Translations under genes and position numbers: made by a program
Shown: positions 26,277 to 38,035 of the stretch, piece by piece
How the letters are laid out: every line of letters starts with the position of its first letter
How positions within the stretch are numbered: position 1 is the first letter of the stretch
Notes under the pieces: generated by a model
What the model was told of the DNA's origin: nothing
What the model saw: the letters and a program-made list of their open reading frames with translations, nothing else
The model's database searches: none
Assembly (NCBI GenBank): GCA_964035575.1
Contig: OZ037834.1
Span: 961,598-1,025,597 of the forward strand
Origin: Rhynchopus sp. YZ270_cl-10
Lineage: Eukaryota > Euglenozoa > Diplonemea > Diplonemida > Diplonemidae
Length of the DNA: 64,000 bases
Reading direction: 5' to 3'

Positions 26277-26387
26277 GGCCAGTCTCTTTCGAAACCGGCC
26301 ATGTTTTGACAAAGTTGTGTGAGAAGAGTAATCTTCATGCTTCCATACCAATGAAGTACAGAAACTGTAGCTTTAGAAATCGTTGGT
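26277..26387 (-). ncRNA. SL RNA: Spliced-leader RNA, copy 2
   Basis: Exon identical to copy 1. The intron has GAGAAGAGTAATC in place of GAGAAGAATATAATC, and its terminal hairpin is GGCCAGTCTC-TTTCGAAACCGGCC, followed by T6. Confidence 0.93.
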
Positions 26388-26428
26388 TGCTCTTTTTCTC
26401 TACACAGCTTTCGACATGTATATGCTCA

Positions 26429-26438
26429 GGGAAGCATG
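26429..26438 (-). promoter_or_regulatory. -51 promoter element of SL copy 2
   Basis: Minus strand CATGCTTCCC then TGAGCATATACATG; 51 bp from the SL start at 26387. Confidence 0.85.
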
Positions 26439-26551
26439 CCAGTAGCATAAACCATATGGTCGTTTTTTGAAACCAATATTTCAATGGGTTACTGCAGCCT
26501 GCCACTTGCCACCTGTGGGTGATGGGCATGTCTGCACATATGTGTTGGTCT

Positions 26552-26561
26552 GGGAAGCATG
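26552..26561 (-). promoter_or_regulatory. Orphan -51-type element
   Basis: Minus strand CATGCTTCCC then AGACCAACACATATG: a perfect element, but the predicted start (26510) leads into 70 bp of sequence without SL or snRNA features. Probably the remains of a lost SL or snRNA gene. Confidence 0.55.
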
Positions 26562-26607
26562 AAGAAGACACCAGTGTAAAAAATACGTGTGATCCGGGGG
26601 ACAAAAA

Positions 26608-26712
26608 AAAAGTTGATACTTTCTCGATTAATGCGTGTCATCCTTGCGCAGGGACCATGCTAATCTTCTCTGTATCGATCCAATTTTAACGGATGTCCCA
26701 TTTCTGGGGTCC
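26608..26712 (-). ncRNA. U6: U6 snRNA
   Basis: Catalytic core RNA of the spliceosome. From 5': a short stem-loop GGACCCCAGAAATGGGACATCC, given here as CCCCAGAAATGGG, then TTAAAATTGGATCGATACAGAGA with the ACAGAGA box, GATTAGCATGG with the AGC triad, and CCCTGCGCAAGGATGACACGC (internal stem-loop), ending in a T9 run. Start predicted by the element 24 bp upstream. Only the 5' stem-loop and 3' tail differ from other eukaryotes. Confidence 0.96.
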
Positions 26713-26736
26713 AGTATATATGCACAAGGTGGTTGA

Positions 26737-26770
26737 CAAGACAGGGGCCCCTTGTTGGAGTTGGGTCAGG
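26737..26770 (-). promoter_or_regulatory. External Pol III promoter element of U6
   Basis: Minus strand CCTGACCCAACTCC plus AACAAGGGGCCCCTGTCTTG; ends 24 bp before U6. Most diverged of the four; the central spacer differs. No tRNA gene stands next to it, unlike in trypanosomatids. Confidence 0.78.
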
Positions 26771-26855
26771 GTCTGAATGTGGTTCTAAACTTCTGCTGTT
26801 GTTGTGTGGGTTTTTTTGCTTCTTGTGCACAAGACGATCGTGTTAACGTAAAAAA

Positions 26856-26966
26856 GGCCAGTCTCTTTCGAAACTGGCCATGTTTTGACAAAGTTGTGTG
26901 AGAAGAATAATCTTCATGCTTCCATACCAATGAAGTACAGAAACTGTAGCTTTAGAAATCGTTGGT
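26856..26966 (-). ncRNA. SL RNA: Spliced-leader RNA, copy 3
   Basis: Same exon; intron variant GAGAAGAATAATC; hairpin GGCCAGTCTC-TTTCGAAACTGGCC and T6. Confidence 0.93.
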
Positions 26967-27007
26967 TGCCCTTTTTCTCTACAATGTTCTAAGTGCCAAC
27001 ATGTTCT

Positions 27008-27017
27008 GGGAATCATG
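27008..27017 (-). promoter_or_regulatory. -51 promoter element of SL copy 3
   Basis: Minus strand CATGATTCCC then AGAACATGTTGG; 51 bp from the SL start. Confidence 0.82.
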
Positions 27018-27059
27018 CCATATGTATCATTATTATGGTGGGTTTTTTTTCTAACATAG

Positions 27060-27205
27060 CCGTAGAGTGGCTTATAAACATACCTAAGGATGCCCAATGT
27101 GCTCGAAAGTCCAAAAATCTTGGGAATACGGGATATTTGGGCTCATTTGAGTCAATTGCGTGGTCGTACAATTTAATCTGAGCATTACACATATCCTAAT
27201 CACCA
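27060..27205 (-). repeat. Single inverted 172-bp satellite unit between SL copies 3 and 4
   Basis: Contains CCAAAAATCTTGGGAATACG, GAGTCAATTGCGTGGTCGTAC and CTGAGCATTACACATATCC, the reverse complement of the 5883-7480 satellite. Directly followed by an orphan promoter element (27223-27232). Confidence 0.85.
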
Positions 27206-27222
27206 AAATATTCGAAGAACAT

Positions 27223-27232
27223 GGGAATCATG
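27223..27232 (-). promoter_or_regulatory. Orphan -51-type element before satellite DNA
   Basis: Minus strand CATGATTCCC then ATGTTCTTCG. The position 51 bp away (27181) is satellite, not SL, so an SL gene may once have stood here. Confidence 0.5.
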
Positions 27233-27274
27233 TGTGTTTTTTGGGTTTGCACAAGGTGATGTTAACGTAAAAAA

Positions 27275-27385
27275 GGCCAGTCTCTTTCGAAACTGGCCAT
27301 GTTTTGACAAAGTTGTGTGAAGAATATAATCTTCATGCTTCCATACCAATGAAGTACAGAAACTGTAGCTTTAGAAATCGTTGGT
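27275..27385 (-). ncRNA. SL RNA: Spliced-leader RNA, copy 4
   Basis: Same exon; intron variant lacking GA (TGTGTGAAGAATATAATC on the plus strand); hairpin as in copy 3, then T6. Confidence 0.93.
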
Positions 27386-27426
27386 TGCCCTTTTTCTCTA
27401 CAATGTTCTAGGTACCCACTTGTTCT

Positions 27427-27436
27427 GGGAAGCCTT
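27427..27436 (-). promoter_or_regulatory. -51 promoter element of SL copy 4
   Basis: Minus strand AAGGCTTCCC then AGAACAAGTGGG. The CTTCCCAGAACA core is kept, the leading CATG is lost. Confidence 0.75.
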
Positions 27437-27708
27437 CTGCCAATGTCTATAATACGGTTGCTTTTTCGTACCTGACATCTTGGTCACTGTGAAGGTTCTA
27501 CATAAAAATATCCTTAAGTGTGATCCTACAGAAGGATATTCGACAGAGTCAACAGTGGCTTCTGAAGGGGAACAAGTGTCACAAATATGGTTTTGCAGGC
27601 GATATAAAAATGGGGTGCAGTAAGCACTTGTGTGTTATGTCATGTGTGAATCGTGTGTGTTTTTGGGTTTGCTTCTTGTGCACAAGACGATCATGCTAAC
27701 GTAAAAAA

Positions 27709-27819
27709 GGCCAGTCTCTTTCGAGACTGGCCATGTTTGACAAAGTTGTGTGAGAAGATATAATCTTCATGCTTCCATACCAATGAAGTACAGAAACTGT
27801 AGCTTTAGAAATCGTTGGT
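27709..27819 (-). ncRNA. SL RNA: Spliced-leader RNA, copy 5
   Basis: Same exon; intron variant GAGAAGATATAATC; hairpin GGCCAGTCTC-TTTCGAGACTGGCC fully paired, then T6. Confidence 0.93.
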
Positions 27820-27860
27820 TGCCTTTTTTCTCTACAACGTTCTGAGTACAGACGTGTCCT

Positions 27861-27870
27861 GGGAAGCATG
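27861..27870 (-). promoter_or_regulatory. -51 promoter element of SL copy 5
   Basis: Minus strand CATGCTTCCC then AGGACACGTCTG; 51 bp from the SL start. Confidence 0.85.
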
Positions 27871-28094
27871 CCAGTAGTGTAAAAAATATGATGGTTTTTT
27901 TGTACCTAACATCTTGTACACTGAGAAGGTTCTGCACAAGTGGAAGCCTATATAAGGATATTCATAAGAGTCAAAAGGGGCTTCTGAAGGGGTATATGGG
28001 TAGTATGAGCTCATATGAATCCATTAAAAGCGTCTATGGCATGATCTAAGCATCACATAATTTCTGAAATCAATACCAACCACAATTTACGGCT

Positions 28095-28440
28095 ATTTTT
28101 CCAGCAATAGCCGTATCATGGCTTATAACCATACCTAAGGATGTCCAATATGCTGGAAAAGTTAATAATCTTGGGTATATAGGGTTTTTGGGCACATTTG
28201 AGTCAATTGCGGGGTCTTACGATTTAATCTGAGCATCACACATATCCTAATCACCTATATAATCGAAAAACACATACAAAATGACCTACATAGCCGTAAA
28301 ATGACCCAAATGTGCATATTCGGGTTGAAATTTCATTTTTTCGGAAAGTTTTTTTTTCTCAACAATTACATGGGTGAGTTCCGAGTACATTATGGGGTCG
28401 TAAGTTTTTATTCAAGCATCACACATTATGTAGAATAATT
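28095..28440 (-). repeat. Two inverted, diverged satellite units
   Basis: 28095-28265 carries AATCTTGGGTATATAGGGTT, GAGTCAATTGCGGGGTCTTAC and GAGCATCACACATATCC; 28340-28440 carries CATTATGGGGTCGTAAG and AAGCATCACACATTATG. Both are reverse complements of the 172-bp family. The remaining 28441-29214 is degenerate repeat DNA with GC-rich palindromes (GGGCCCCGGGGGCCC near 29158-29172) and no gene. Confidence 0.8.
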
Positions 28441-31400
28441 TATGCCATACAATGTTACCAAAAAAAGTCGATTTTTGGTCACTTTTTCAAAAATATGAAA
28501 ATTCGATTTTTGGGTACTAGATAGGTCTTTCCGGTGCAAAAACGACCGTTAAATGGATTCTCCGGGGTCCTAAGGCCCCAAAAATCACTTTTGGACACAC
28601 GGGCAATATCCCAGTATACCCTAGGAAATTGGTGGGAACCCAAAAATTGGCCTCAAAATCCGACCAAAACCAAGGTTTCTGTAGAGGTACATGTGAACCT
28701 CATGTGTGTTCTGGAGACCCATTTTGTTTTTAAAAGTGAATCTAAATAGCCAAAAATTTAAAACTCTTGTAGCGCATTCGGAATAGAGGGGGTATTCGCG
28801 AAAACCTGTGCGAAACATTTATCAATTCAGGTCTGACCCACATGGTCATGACCCCATATTTTGGGTGCGGAAAACACCCTATCTGTTGACCTACCGGCTT
28901 GTATGCCTGTATACCTGGTTGGGTCAACTTTTTGAAAATTTCCTGGGCCATATACCCTATTTGGGCCCCCTGAATCCATTGCGACATCGTTTTTTCACAT
29001 CCGAGTGAAAACTAATATATAGGATAACCCATGGGTATGGGTACCTCGCTCAATACCCCTAAAATCAGTGCTTTTGAAAATGACCTTATGGAAAAATGTA
29101 TCCAAAATATTGAAACATGTTCTCCTGGCATCTGCAACACGATATTTTGGGCCCCCTGGGCCCCGGGGGCCCTACGGGCCCCCATATTCGCGAAAAGTTG
29201 GGCATCCCAGCTAGTGGGTCGGTACTGGGTATACAAACATCCCCCCAAAAAGTGAGATTTTGACCCCCCAAAAATGGCCATTTTTTTACTCCCCGGGACC
29301 TTCTCAGGTGTGTATTCGGACCCTCTCGTGGTCTTAAACCGGATTTTTGGGGCCCCCACACCCTGGAATACCCCCCATAGTGTCGTTTTTTCACCCGCAG
29401 GGCCGATTTTTTAGAAAAAAATTGGTTTTTAAGGAACAACATTTACCCTGCGACACCTTGAAAAACAGGTGATTTTTGCCTTTTTCAGTTGTGTGTGTGC
29501 AGTGCCGAATTCCCCAGGCTTGGTGAAAGTTGTGCCTCCAATACCCCTATGTGGGTTGGAAAAATCAAATAAAGATAAAATTTTGAGGCAGCCTGGGGGT
29601 GTGCTATGGTAAACAATTTGTGTGTGTAAAAATACCCCTAAAAAACACCCTAAAAATGGCTGTTTTTCGCCTATTTTTGGGGGTCGCCTGAGCTATTTTT
29701 TTTATTGTTTTGGCTTTTCCTGGGACCTGAAAATAGGGTCCTGGGCCCAATATGTCCCAATGAGGCCATTGGAATATCGATTTTTTCCAGATATGGGCCT
29801 CCTAGACCGAAATTTTTGATTTTGGTGTTGCAAAAATTTTCGAAAATCCTGAAAAGTGCCCAAAAACACGTAAAAACACGTGTATAGGCACACCCTATCG
29901 GCCCCCAGCATTGCCCAGGATTGTTGCAAATTTTCCCTGCATGGGGGCCCTCCGGGCCCCCTGGACCCATTGCGACCCGATTGGTTCACATTCCTGGAAA
30001 ATTTGGTCCCTAAGACACATACGTGGTTAACATACCCCTGAAAAACACCCTATTTTTGACCCTAAAAAACACCCTATTTTTGACCCTGAAAACATGATTT
30101 TAGCAAATAGGGCAACTAGTTTGGTGATCCAGCGACCGACTCATGGGCCCAGTATGTCCAACAGGGCCATATGTTTGGTAAATTTTACCGGGGGCAAGGG
30201 GATGTACAAAAAAAAAGTGGATTTTTTACCTTAAAAAAATGGCCAAAAATAGGCCAAAAATGGCCATTTTTCGGCCATGTGACCCCCACAGCAACCCTAT
30301 ATAGACCCCAAAAAACCTAATATTTTTTTCCCAGCGATGTGTCCTGGGGGCCCTTCGGGCCCCCAGGACACATCGCAACCCCGTTTTTTCAAAAAGTTGG
30401 CCCTACGGGCCAACTTTTTGAGGTGGCCTGTAGGGTGACCCCTTCAAAAAGCTGGAACCCGGATTTTGGGGTCAGGGGTCCCTTTATGCACTTTTATGTA
30501 TAAAAAAATGTCTGGGGCGAGAAAATGCAAATTTTTGCCTGCAAACACACTGCATACTACGACAGGACCATATTCCATCTTATCAGGAAAAATTTCGGAG
30601 GTGTTAGTCATAAAAACAATTTAAAATTTTTTGAAAAAACATGAGATCTGGATAAAAGTTTTGACTGTACCTGTGGAAGGTGGGATTTTGCCTGTGTTTT
30701 GACTTTTTTTTTCAGTAAATAAACTTCTACTCATCTCCGGAGGCCGTCCGAGGTCGCAATTAACTCATTTTGACACTTTAGGGCCATATACCGCCCGTTT
30801 TTTCAAAAAGTTGAAAATTTTGGCCCCCAGGATTGGGTACAGCGTGTACTGAACCCTGATTTTCGAAAAATCTCAACTTTTGAAATTCGTCACTTATGGC
30901 AGCATGTATCTGACACCCAATTTTGACTTTTCCCGTGAATCCATTCTGGTGCATATACACTATCTGGCACCCCTGAGTCCATTGCGGGGTCGTTTTTTCA
31001 AAAAGTCGACCGGAGTAATACCTAATATGACCCTGGGTATAGCGTACCGTCTCAGAAACACCCCAAAATCAGTGTTTTTGAAGGGTTCTCACAGCTAAAA
31101 TCGATGAAAAAATGTCAAAATCACTTTCCCGTGACCCAATAGCGTGAAATATGGCCCATGTGGGCCCCCAGGACCTATAACACCCCCAATCGGTCGATTC
31201 CATGCATATTTCACACCCCCAGATATATGTGCCCATGGGGTGCCAGACCCCAAAATCATGATTTTTTCATGATTTTTGGCCCGATGCACTGACCTGCAGG
31301 GCCATACCGTCTACCGGGGCAACCATATTTTTGAAAAATCGGCCTTGCATCGGGCCCAGTATGTCCCACAGGGTATGTTGCCCCAGATTCAGGTCCCCGC

Positions 31401-31483
31401 ACAAGCCAAACCAATATTTTAAAATCGATTTTTTTGAAAAAAATATTTTTGAAAAAAAATCGTGATTTTTGGGATTTTGGTGA

Positions 31484-34400
31484 TTTTTACAGTTTTGCAC
31501 ACCCTGAAAATCGATTTTTTCGGCTCCGCCGGTGAAATATCGACATAATTTAGGTATGTTATGTGCATAATATACCCATTAGAGCCCATTCAAGTCACAT
31601 TCCGACCATTTTTCGTGAAAAAATGCAACTTTTTGTCACCGTGACCCCCAAAAATGACGATTTTTTGGTCGATTTTTTCGGCCAAAAATTTCGTACCACA
31701 GGGCCATACCATATACTGGGATTATCAACTTTTTGAAAATACGGCCTGGTATTCGGGTGTATATGTCCCATGGGGCCCATAGTAACCTTACTGGGTCATG
31801 CCCAAAGCCAATCTTAATAGTAAAATTCGATTTTCTGTGAAAAATATTTTGACCAAAAAATCGTCATTTTTCCGATTTTCGTCATTTTTACAGTTTTGCA
31901 CACCCTGAAAATCGATTTTTTCGGCTCCGCCGGTGAAATATCGACATAATTTAGGTATGTTATGTGCATAATATACCCATTAGAGCCCATTCAAGTCACA
32001 TTCCGACCATTTTTCGTGAAAAAATGCAACTTTTTGTCACCGTGACCCCCAAAAATGACGATTTTTTGGTCGATTTTTTCGGCCAAAAATTTCGTACCAC
32101 AGGGCCATACCATATACTGGGATTATCAACTTTTTGAAAATACGGCCTGGTATTCGGGTGTATATGTCCCATGGGGCCCATAGTAACCTTACTGGGTCAT
32201 GCCCAAAGCCAATCTTAATAGTAAAATTCGATTTTCTGTGAAAAATATTTTGACCAAAAAATCGTCATTTTTCCGATTTTCGTCATTTTTACAGTTTTGC
32301 ACACCCTGAAAATCGATTTTTTCGGCTCCGCCGGTGAAATATCGACATAATTTAGGTATGTTATGTGCATAATATACCCATTAGAGCCCATTCAAGTCAC
32401 ATTCCGACCATTTTTCGTGAAAAAATGCAACTTTTTGTCACCGTGACCCCCAAAAATGACGATTTTTTGGTCGATTTTTTCGGCCAAAAATTTCGTACCA
32501 CAGGGCCATACCATATACTGGGATTATCAACTTTTTGAAAATACGGCCTGGTATTCGGGTGTATATGTCCCATGGGGCCCATAGTAACCTTACTGGGTCA
32601 TGCCCAAAGCCAATCTTAATAGTAAAATTCGATTTTCTGTGAAAAATATTTTCACCAAAAAATCGTCATTTTTCCGATTTTCGTCATTTTTACAGTTTTG
32701 CACACCCTGAAAATCGATTTTTTCGGCTCCGCCGGTGAAATATCGACATAATTTAGGTATGTTATGTGCATAATATACCCATTAGAGCCCATTCAAGTCA
32801 CATTCCGACCATTTTTCGTGAAAAAATGCAACTTTTTGTCACCGTGACCCCCAAAAATGACGATTTTTTGGTCGATTTTTTCGGCCAAAAATTTCGTACC
32901 ACAGGGCCATACCATATACTGGGATTATCAACTTTTTGAAAATACGGCCTGGTATTCGGGTGTATATGTCCCATGGGGCCCATAGTAACCTTACTGGGTC
33001 ATGCCCAAAGCCAATCTTAATAGTAAAATTCGATTTTCTGTGAAAAATATTTTCACCAAAAAATCGTCATTTTTCCGATTTTCGTCATTTTTACAGTTTT
33101 GCACACCCTGAAAATCGATTTTTTCGGCTCCGCCGGTGAAATATCGACATAATTTAGGTATGTTATGTGCATAATATACCCATTAGAGCCCATTCAAGTC
33201 ACATTCCGACCATTTTTCGTGAAAAAATGCAACTTTTTGTCACCGTGACCCCCAAAAATGACGATTTTTTGGTCGATTTTTTCGGCCAAAAATTTCGTAC
33301 CACAGGGCCATACCATATACTGGGATTATCAACTTTTTGAAAATACGGCCTGGTATTCGGGTGTATATGTCCCATGGGGCCCATAGTAACCTTACTGGGT
33401 CATGCCCAAAGCCAATCTTAATAGTAAAATTCGATTTTCTGTGAAAAATATTTTGACCAAAAAATCGTCATTTTTCCGATTTTCGTCATTTTTACAGTTT
33501 TGCACACCCTGAAAATCGATTTTTTCGGCTCCGCCGGTGAAATATCGACATAATTTAGGTATGTTATGTGCATAATATACCCATTAGAGCCCATTCAAGT
33601 CACATTCCGACCATTTTTCGTGAAAAAATGCAACTTTTTGTCACCGTGACCCCCAAAAATGACGATTTTTTGGTCGATTTTTTCGGCCAAAAATTTCGTA
33701 CCACAGGGCCATACCATATACTGGGATTATCAACTTTTTGAAAATACGGCCTGGTATTCGGGTGTATATGTCCCATGGGGCCCATAGTAACCTTACTGGG
33801 TCATGCCCAAAGCCAATCTTAATAGTAAAATTCGATTTTCTGTGAAAAATATTTTCACCAAAAAATCGTCATTTTTCCGATTTTCGTCATTTTTACAGTT
33901 TTGCACACCCTGAAAATCGATTTTTTCGGCTCCGCCGGTGAAATATCGACATAATTTAGGTATGTTATGTGCATAATATACCCATTAGAGCCCATTCAAG
34001 TCACATTCCGACCATTTTTCGTGAAAAAATGCAACTTTTTGTCACCGTGACCCCCAAAAATGACGATTTTTTGGTCGATTTTTTCGGCCAAAAATTTCGT
34101 ACCACAGGGCCATACCATATACTGGGATTATCAACTTTTTGAAAATACGGCCTGGTATTCGGGTGTATATGTCCCATGGGGCCCATAGTAACCTTACTGG
34201 GTCATGCCCAAAGCCAATCTTAATAGTAAAATTCGATTTTCTGTGAAAAATATTTTCACCAAAAAATCGTCATTTTTCCGATTTTCGTCATTTTTACAGT
34301 TTTGCACACCCTGAAAATCGATTTTTTCGGCTCCGCCGGTGAAATATCGACATAATTTAGGTATGTTATGTGCATAATATACCCATTAGAGCCCATTCAA

Positions 34401-35071
34401 GTCACATTCCGACCATTTTTCGTGAAAAAATGCAACTTTTTGTCACCGTGACCCCCAAAAATGACGATTTTTTGGTCGATTTTTTCGGCCAAAAATTTCG
34501 TACCACAGGGCCATACCATATACTGGGATTATCAACTTTTTGAAAATACGGCCTGGTATTCGGGTGTATATGTCCCATGGGGCCCATAGTAACCTTACTG
34601 GGTCATGCCCAAAGCCAATCTTAATAGTAAAATTCGATTTTCTGTGAAAAATATTTTCACCAAAAAATCGTCATTTTTCCGATTTTCGTCATTTTTACAG
34701 TTTTGCACACCCTGAAAATCGATTTTTTCGGCTCCGCCGGTGAAATATCGACATAATTTAGGTATGTTATGTGCATAATATACCCATTAGAGCCCATTCA
34801 AGTCACATTCCGACCATTTTTCGTGAAAAAATGCAACTTTTTGTCACCGTGACCCCCAAAAATGACGATTTTTTGGTCGATTTTTTCGGCCAAAAATTTC
34901 GTACCACAGGGCCATACCATATACTGGGATTATCAACTTTTTGAAAATACGGCCTGGTATTCGGGTGTATATGTCCCATGGGGCCCATAGTAACCTTACT
35001 GGGTCATGCCCAAAGCCAATCTTAATAGTAAAATTCGATTTTCTGTGAAAAATATTTTCACCAAAAAATCG
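31484..35071. repeat. 401-bp tandem repeat array, copy 2, 9 repeats
   Basis: Same array in the second unit, with the same G G C C G C C C C pattern at the variable base (31851, 32252 and so on). Confidence 0.96.
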
Positions 35072-35096
35072 ACTTTTTTCAAAATATTTCTCGGTT

Positions 35097-36694
35097 AGAC
35101 AGTGTGTGATGCTCGGATCTGAGCGTACGACCCCGCAATTGACTCAGATGTGCTCAAATACCCCATATACCCAAGAAAATTGCATTTTCGAGTGAAAAGA
35201 AGGTTCGTACAGAGGTCATATGCCTGTGTACAGGTATATTTGCCTGTAACCCCTATGTTTGAGCACCGGCTAAGTTGTAGAGAGGGCCTGATACTCGGAA
35301 TTGACCGTGCGACCCCGCAATTGACTCAGATTGGCCCAAAAACCCTATATACCCAAGATTTTTGCATTTTCGAGCATATATGAGCCATTTAGATATGATT
35401 ATTAGCCATTTTACCCAATATACAGGTGTTTGTTGCATAGCTAAAATTCTAGACATTGTCTGATGCTCGGATCTGACCGTACGACCCCGCAATTGACTCA
35501 AAAATGTCCAAAAACCCCATATTCCCAAGATTTTTGCATTTTCGAGCATATATGAGCCATTTAGATATGATTATTAGCCATTTTACCCAATATACAGGTG
35601 TTTGTTGCATAGCTAAAATTCTAGACATTGTCTGATGCTCGGATCTGACCGTACGACCCCGCAATTGACTCAAAAATGTCCAAAAACCCCATATTCCCAA
35701 GATTTTTGCATTTTCGAGCATATATGAGCCATTTAGATATGATTATTAGCCATTTTACCCAATATACAGGTGTTTGTTGCATAGCTAAAATTCTAGACAT
35801 TGTCTGATGCTCGGATCTGACCGTACGACCCCGCAATTGACTCAGATGTGCCCAAAAACCCTATATACCCAAGATTTCTTCATTTTCATGCGTATTTGAG
35901 ACATTCAGATATGGTTATATGCATTTTACACCAAAATACATGTGATTGTTGCTTTTTTGAAATTCTAGACATTGTGTGATACTCGGATCTGATCGTGCGA
36001 CCCCGCAATGAACTCAAATGTGCCCAAAAACCCCATATTCCCAAGATTATTGCATTTTAGAGCATTTTTAAGCTACTTACATGTGGTTATTAGCCATTTT
36101 ACCCAAAATAGACATGTTTATTGCATAGTTGAAATTCTAGGTATTGTGTGATGCTCGGATCTGATCGTGCGACCCCGCAATTGACTCAGATGTGCCCAAA
36201 AAACCCATATTCCCAAGATTTTTGCATTTTCGTGCAAATTTAAGGTATTCAGATATGGTTATATGCATGTTACACCAAAATACAGGTGTTTGTTGCACCT
36301 GTAAAATTCTAGACATTATGTGATGCTCAGATCTGATCGTACGACCCCGCAATGAACTCAGATGTGCCCAAAAACCCCATATTCCCAAGATTTTTGCGTT
36401 TTAGAGCACATTCTAATTGCTTAGATAGGGTATAAAGGCATTTTGCCCATATTTTTGCGACATTTTACCGATTAGGATACTTCTGATGCTCCAATCAAAT
36501 CGTCCGACCCCGCAATGGATTCAGAATGGCCCAAAAACCCTATATTCCCAAGATTTTTGCACTTTTAAGGGTTTCTGACATCCTTAGATAGGATAAAGAG
36601 GCATTTTCAGGTATTTTGATAAACGGACATTTTGTCTATTAGGATATGTGTGATGCTCAGATTGATTCATCTGACCTCATAATGGATTCAGGAG
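35097..36694 (+). repeat. 172-bp satellite array, second unit
   Basis: Same array as 5883-7480; contains the single inter-unit base difference I found (C at 35305 against T at 6091). Confidence 0.93.
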
Positions 36695-36961
36695 CCCCTA
36701 AATATGCCATTTTCCCAAAAATTTCTCACTTTTGACAATTTTGAAGATTCTCAGAAAGAGTGAGGAGACAAAAAAATGAGAAAAATCTGAAAAAGTCAAA
36801 ATATATTATCTGTCTCAGGTGTTGAACCCGGGACCGAAAGAATATCGGACCACGGTACAACACACTAGGATTTTCTGACGCAAGTATTTTTTTAGTTTTT
36901 TATGGATGCGCACAGCTAAGAACCGGTCTGACAATTTAGATCTATTTTTCGGTGTATTTAT

Positions 36962-37020
36962 CCAGTTGGTCACCCGCGCCAGTACTATCCAGGCTTGGAG
37001 GTGTCTAACTTCTCAGGTAA
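36962..37020 (-). pseudogene. Partial 5S copy, second unit
   Basis: Same broken 5S fragment as 7748-7806. Confidence 0.85.
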
Positions 37021-37070
37021 AAACGGACTGGTAATAAGTCTTCCCAGCTTTTCTATCCAGACCTATTATT

Positions 37071-37189
37071 GGATTCGGCCATACTCTGGTGAATACACCT
37101 CATCCCGCCTGATTTGAGAAGTTAAGCACCAGCAGGCCTGGATAGTACTGGCGTGGGTGACCAGCTGGGAAGTCCGGGTGCTTGAATCC
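37071..37189 (+). rRNA. 5S rRNA: 5S ribosomal RNA, copy a, second unit
   Basis: Same as 7857-7975. Confidence 0.97.
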
Positions 37190-37299
37190 TTTTTCCTTTT
37201 CTTCTGTTGTATTAGGTGTGCACATTTGAGGATGTCCAGACCCTGACCCACCTCCAACAAGACGACCCTGTCTTGTATTCCGATGTTTGCTGCATGTTT

Positions 37300-37629
37300 G
37301 GGTGCTAAGTTAGTGTGCTACTTCGAAACCAAACAACTCGTTCAGCAACAACAAAAACTTGAAAAAGACATTTTTTCCAAGGAAAATTCTTTTACAATTT
37401 TGTGTGAAGACCGGTCATGTTGCGGGCCCGATGTGGCCTGCGACGGACTACTCTCATATGATAGTAAATCCCGTACAATCTGTACAGAATATTACCATGA
37501 CGATATTATTCTTACATTCGTGTAAACTAATCTTCCGATTGCGTTCTATTTCACACTTCAAATATTAGAACTGGATGTGGGATTGCCAGTTTACTGGTGG
37601 TCCCGATCCAGCACACAACGCAAGCACCC
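37300..37629 (+). ncRNA. RNA-X copy 1, second unit
   Basis: Same as 8086-8415, with the promoter element at 37242-37275. Confidence 0.72.
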
Positions 37630-37736
37630 AATTTTTTTTGTCCCTGCCCGTCCACAGGCCATGTGTGCACCAGTGACCGCAAACCCACAAACCCCAAGTT
37701 AGGTTGGAAATTCTTGGGGAGCTCTGAAAAAAACCT

Positions 37737-37808
37737 AGGCCGCTGTGGGGATTGAACCCACGACCCCATCATTACGGATGATGTGCTCTACCACTGAGCT
37801 AAACAGCC
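37737..37808 (-). tRNA. tRNA-Thr-CGT: tRNA-Thr(CGT), second unit
   Basis: Same as 8523-8594, including C33. Confidence 0.94.
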
Positions 37809-37885
37809 ACATTTTAGGGAGCAAGGTGTGAAAGCTCTGAGAACCAATTTACACAGGAGAAACAAAACAGGGGAAAAAAAAACTG

Positions 37886-37957
37886 TGGACCCTGAGAGGT
37901 TCGAACTCTCGGCCTCCCGTATGCGGAACGGGCGCTCTTCCACTGAGCTAAGAGCCC
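37886..37957 (-). tRNA. tRNA-Ala-CGC: tRNA-Ala(CGC), second unit
   Basis: Same as 8672-8743, including C33. Confidence 0.93.
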
Positions 37958-38035
37958 CACAATTATGATGCTTCTTTAAAACAACAAGCTTTGGGCCGAA
38001 ATAGGCTTTTAAGTGATCACACAACGAAGAAAAAG

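Larger units (their letters stand above)
1..29214. repeat. 29,214-bp tandem small-RNA unit, copy 1 (complete)
   Basis: Every feature recurs at exactly +29,214 bp in the next copy. I found a single base difference from copy 2: T at 6091, C at 35305. It carries 64 small-RNA genes and no plausible protein gene. The window edge is an arbitrary phase of the repeat. Near identity implies very recent amplification or strong homogenisation; an assembly duplication cannot be excluded from sequence alone. Confidence 0.97.

Noticed and set aside
26714-26721. TATATA before U6 as a TATA box
   Set aside because: It lies within 10 bp of the predicted start, not 25-30 bp upstream, and the other genes of the class lack it.
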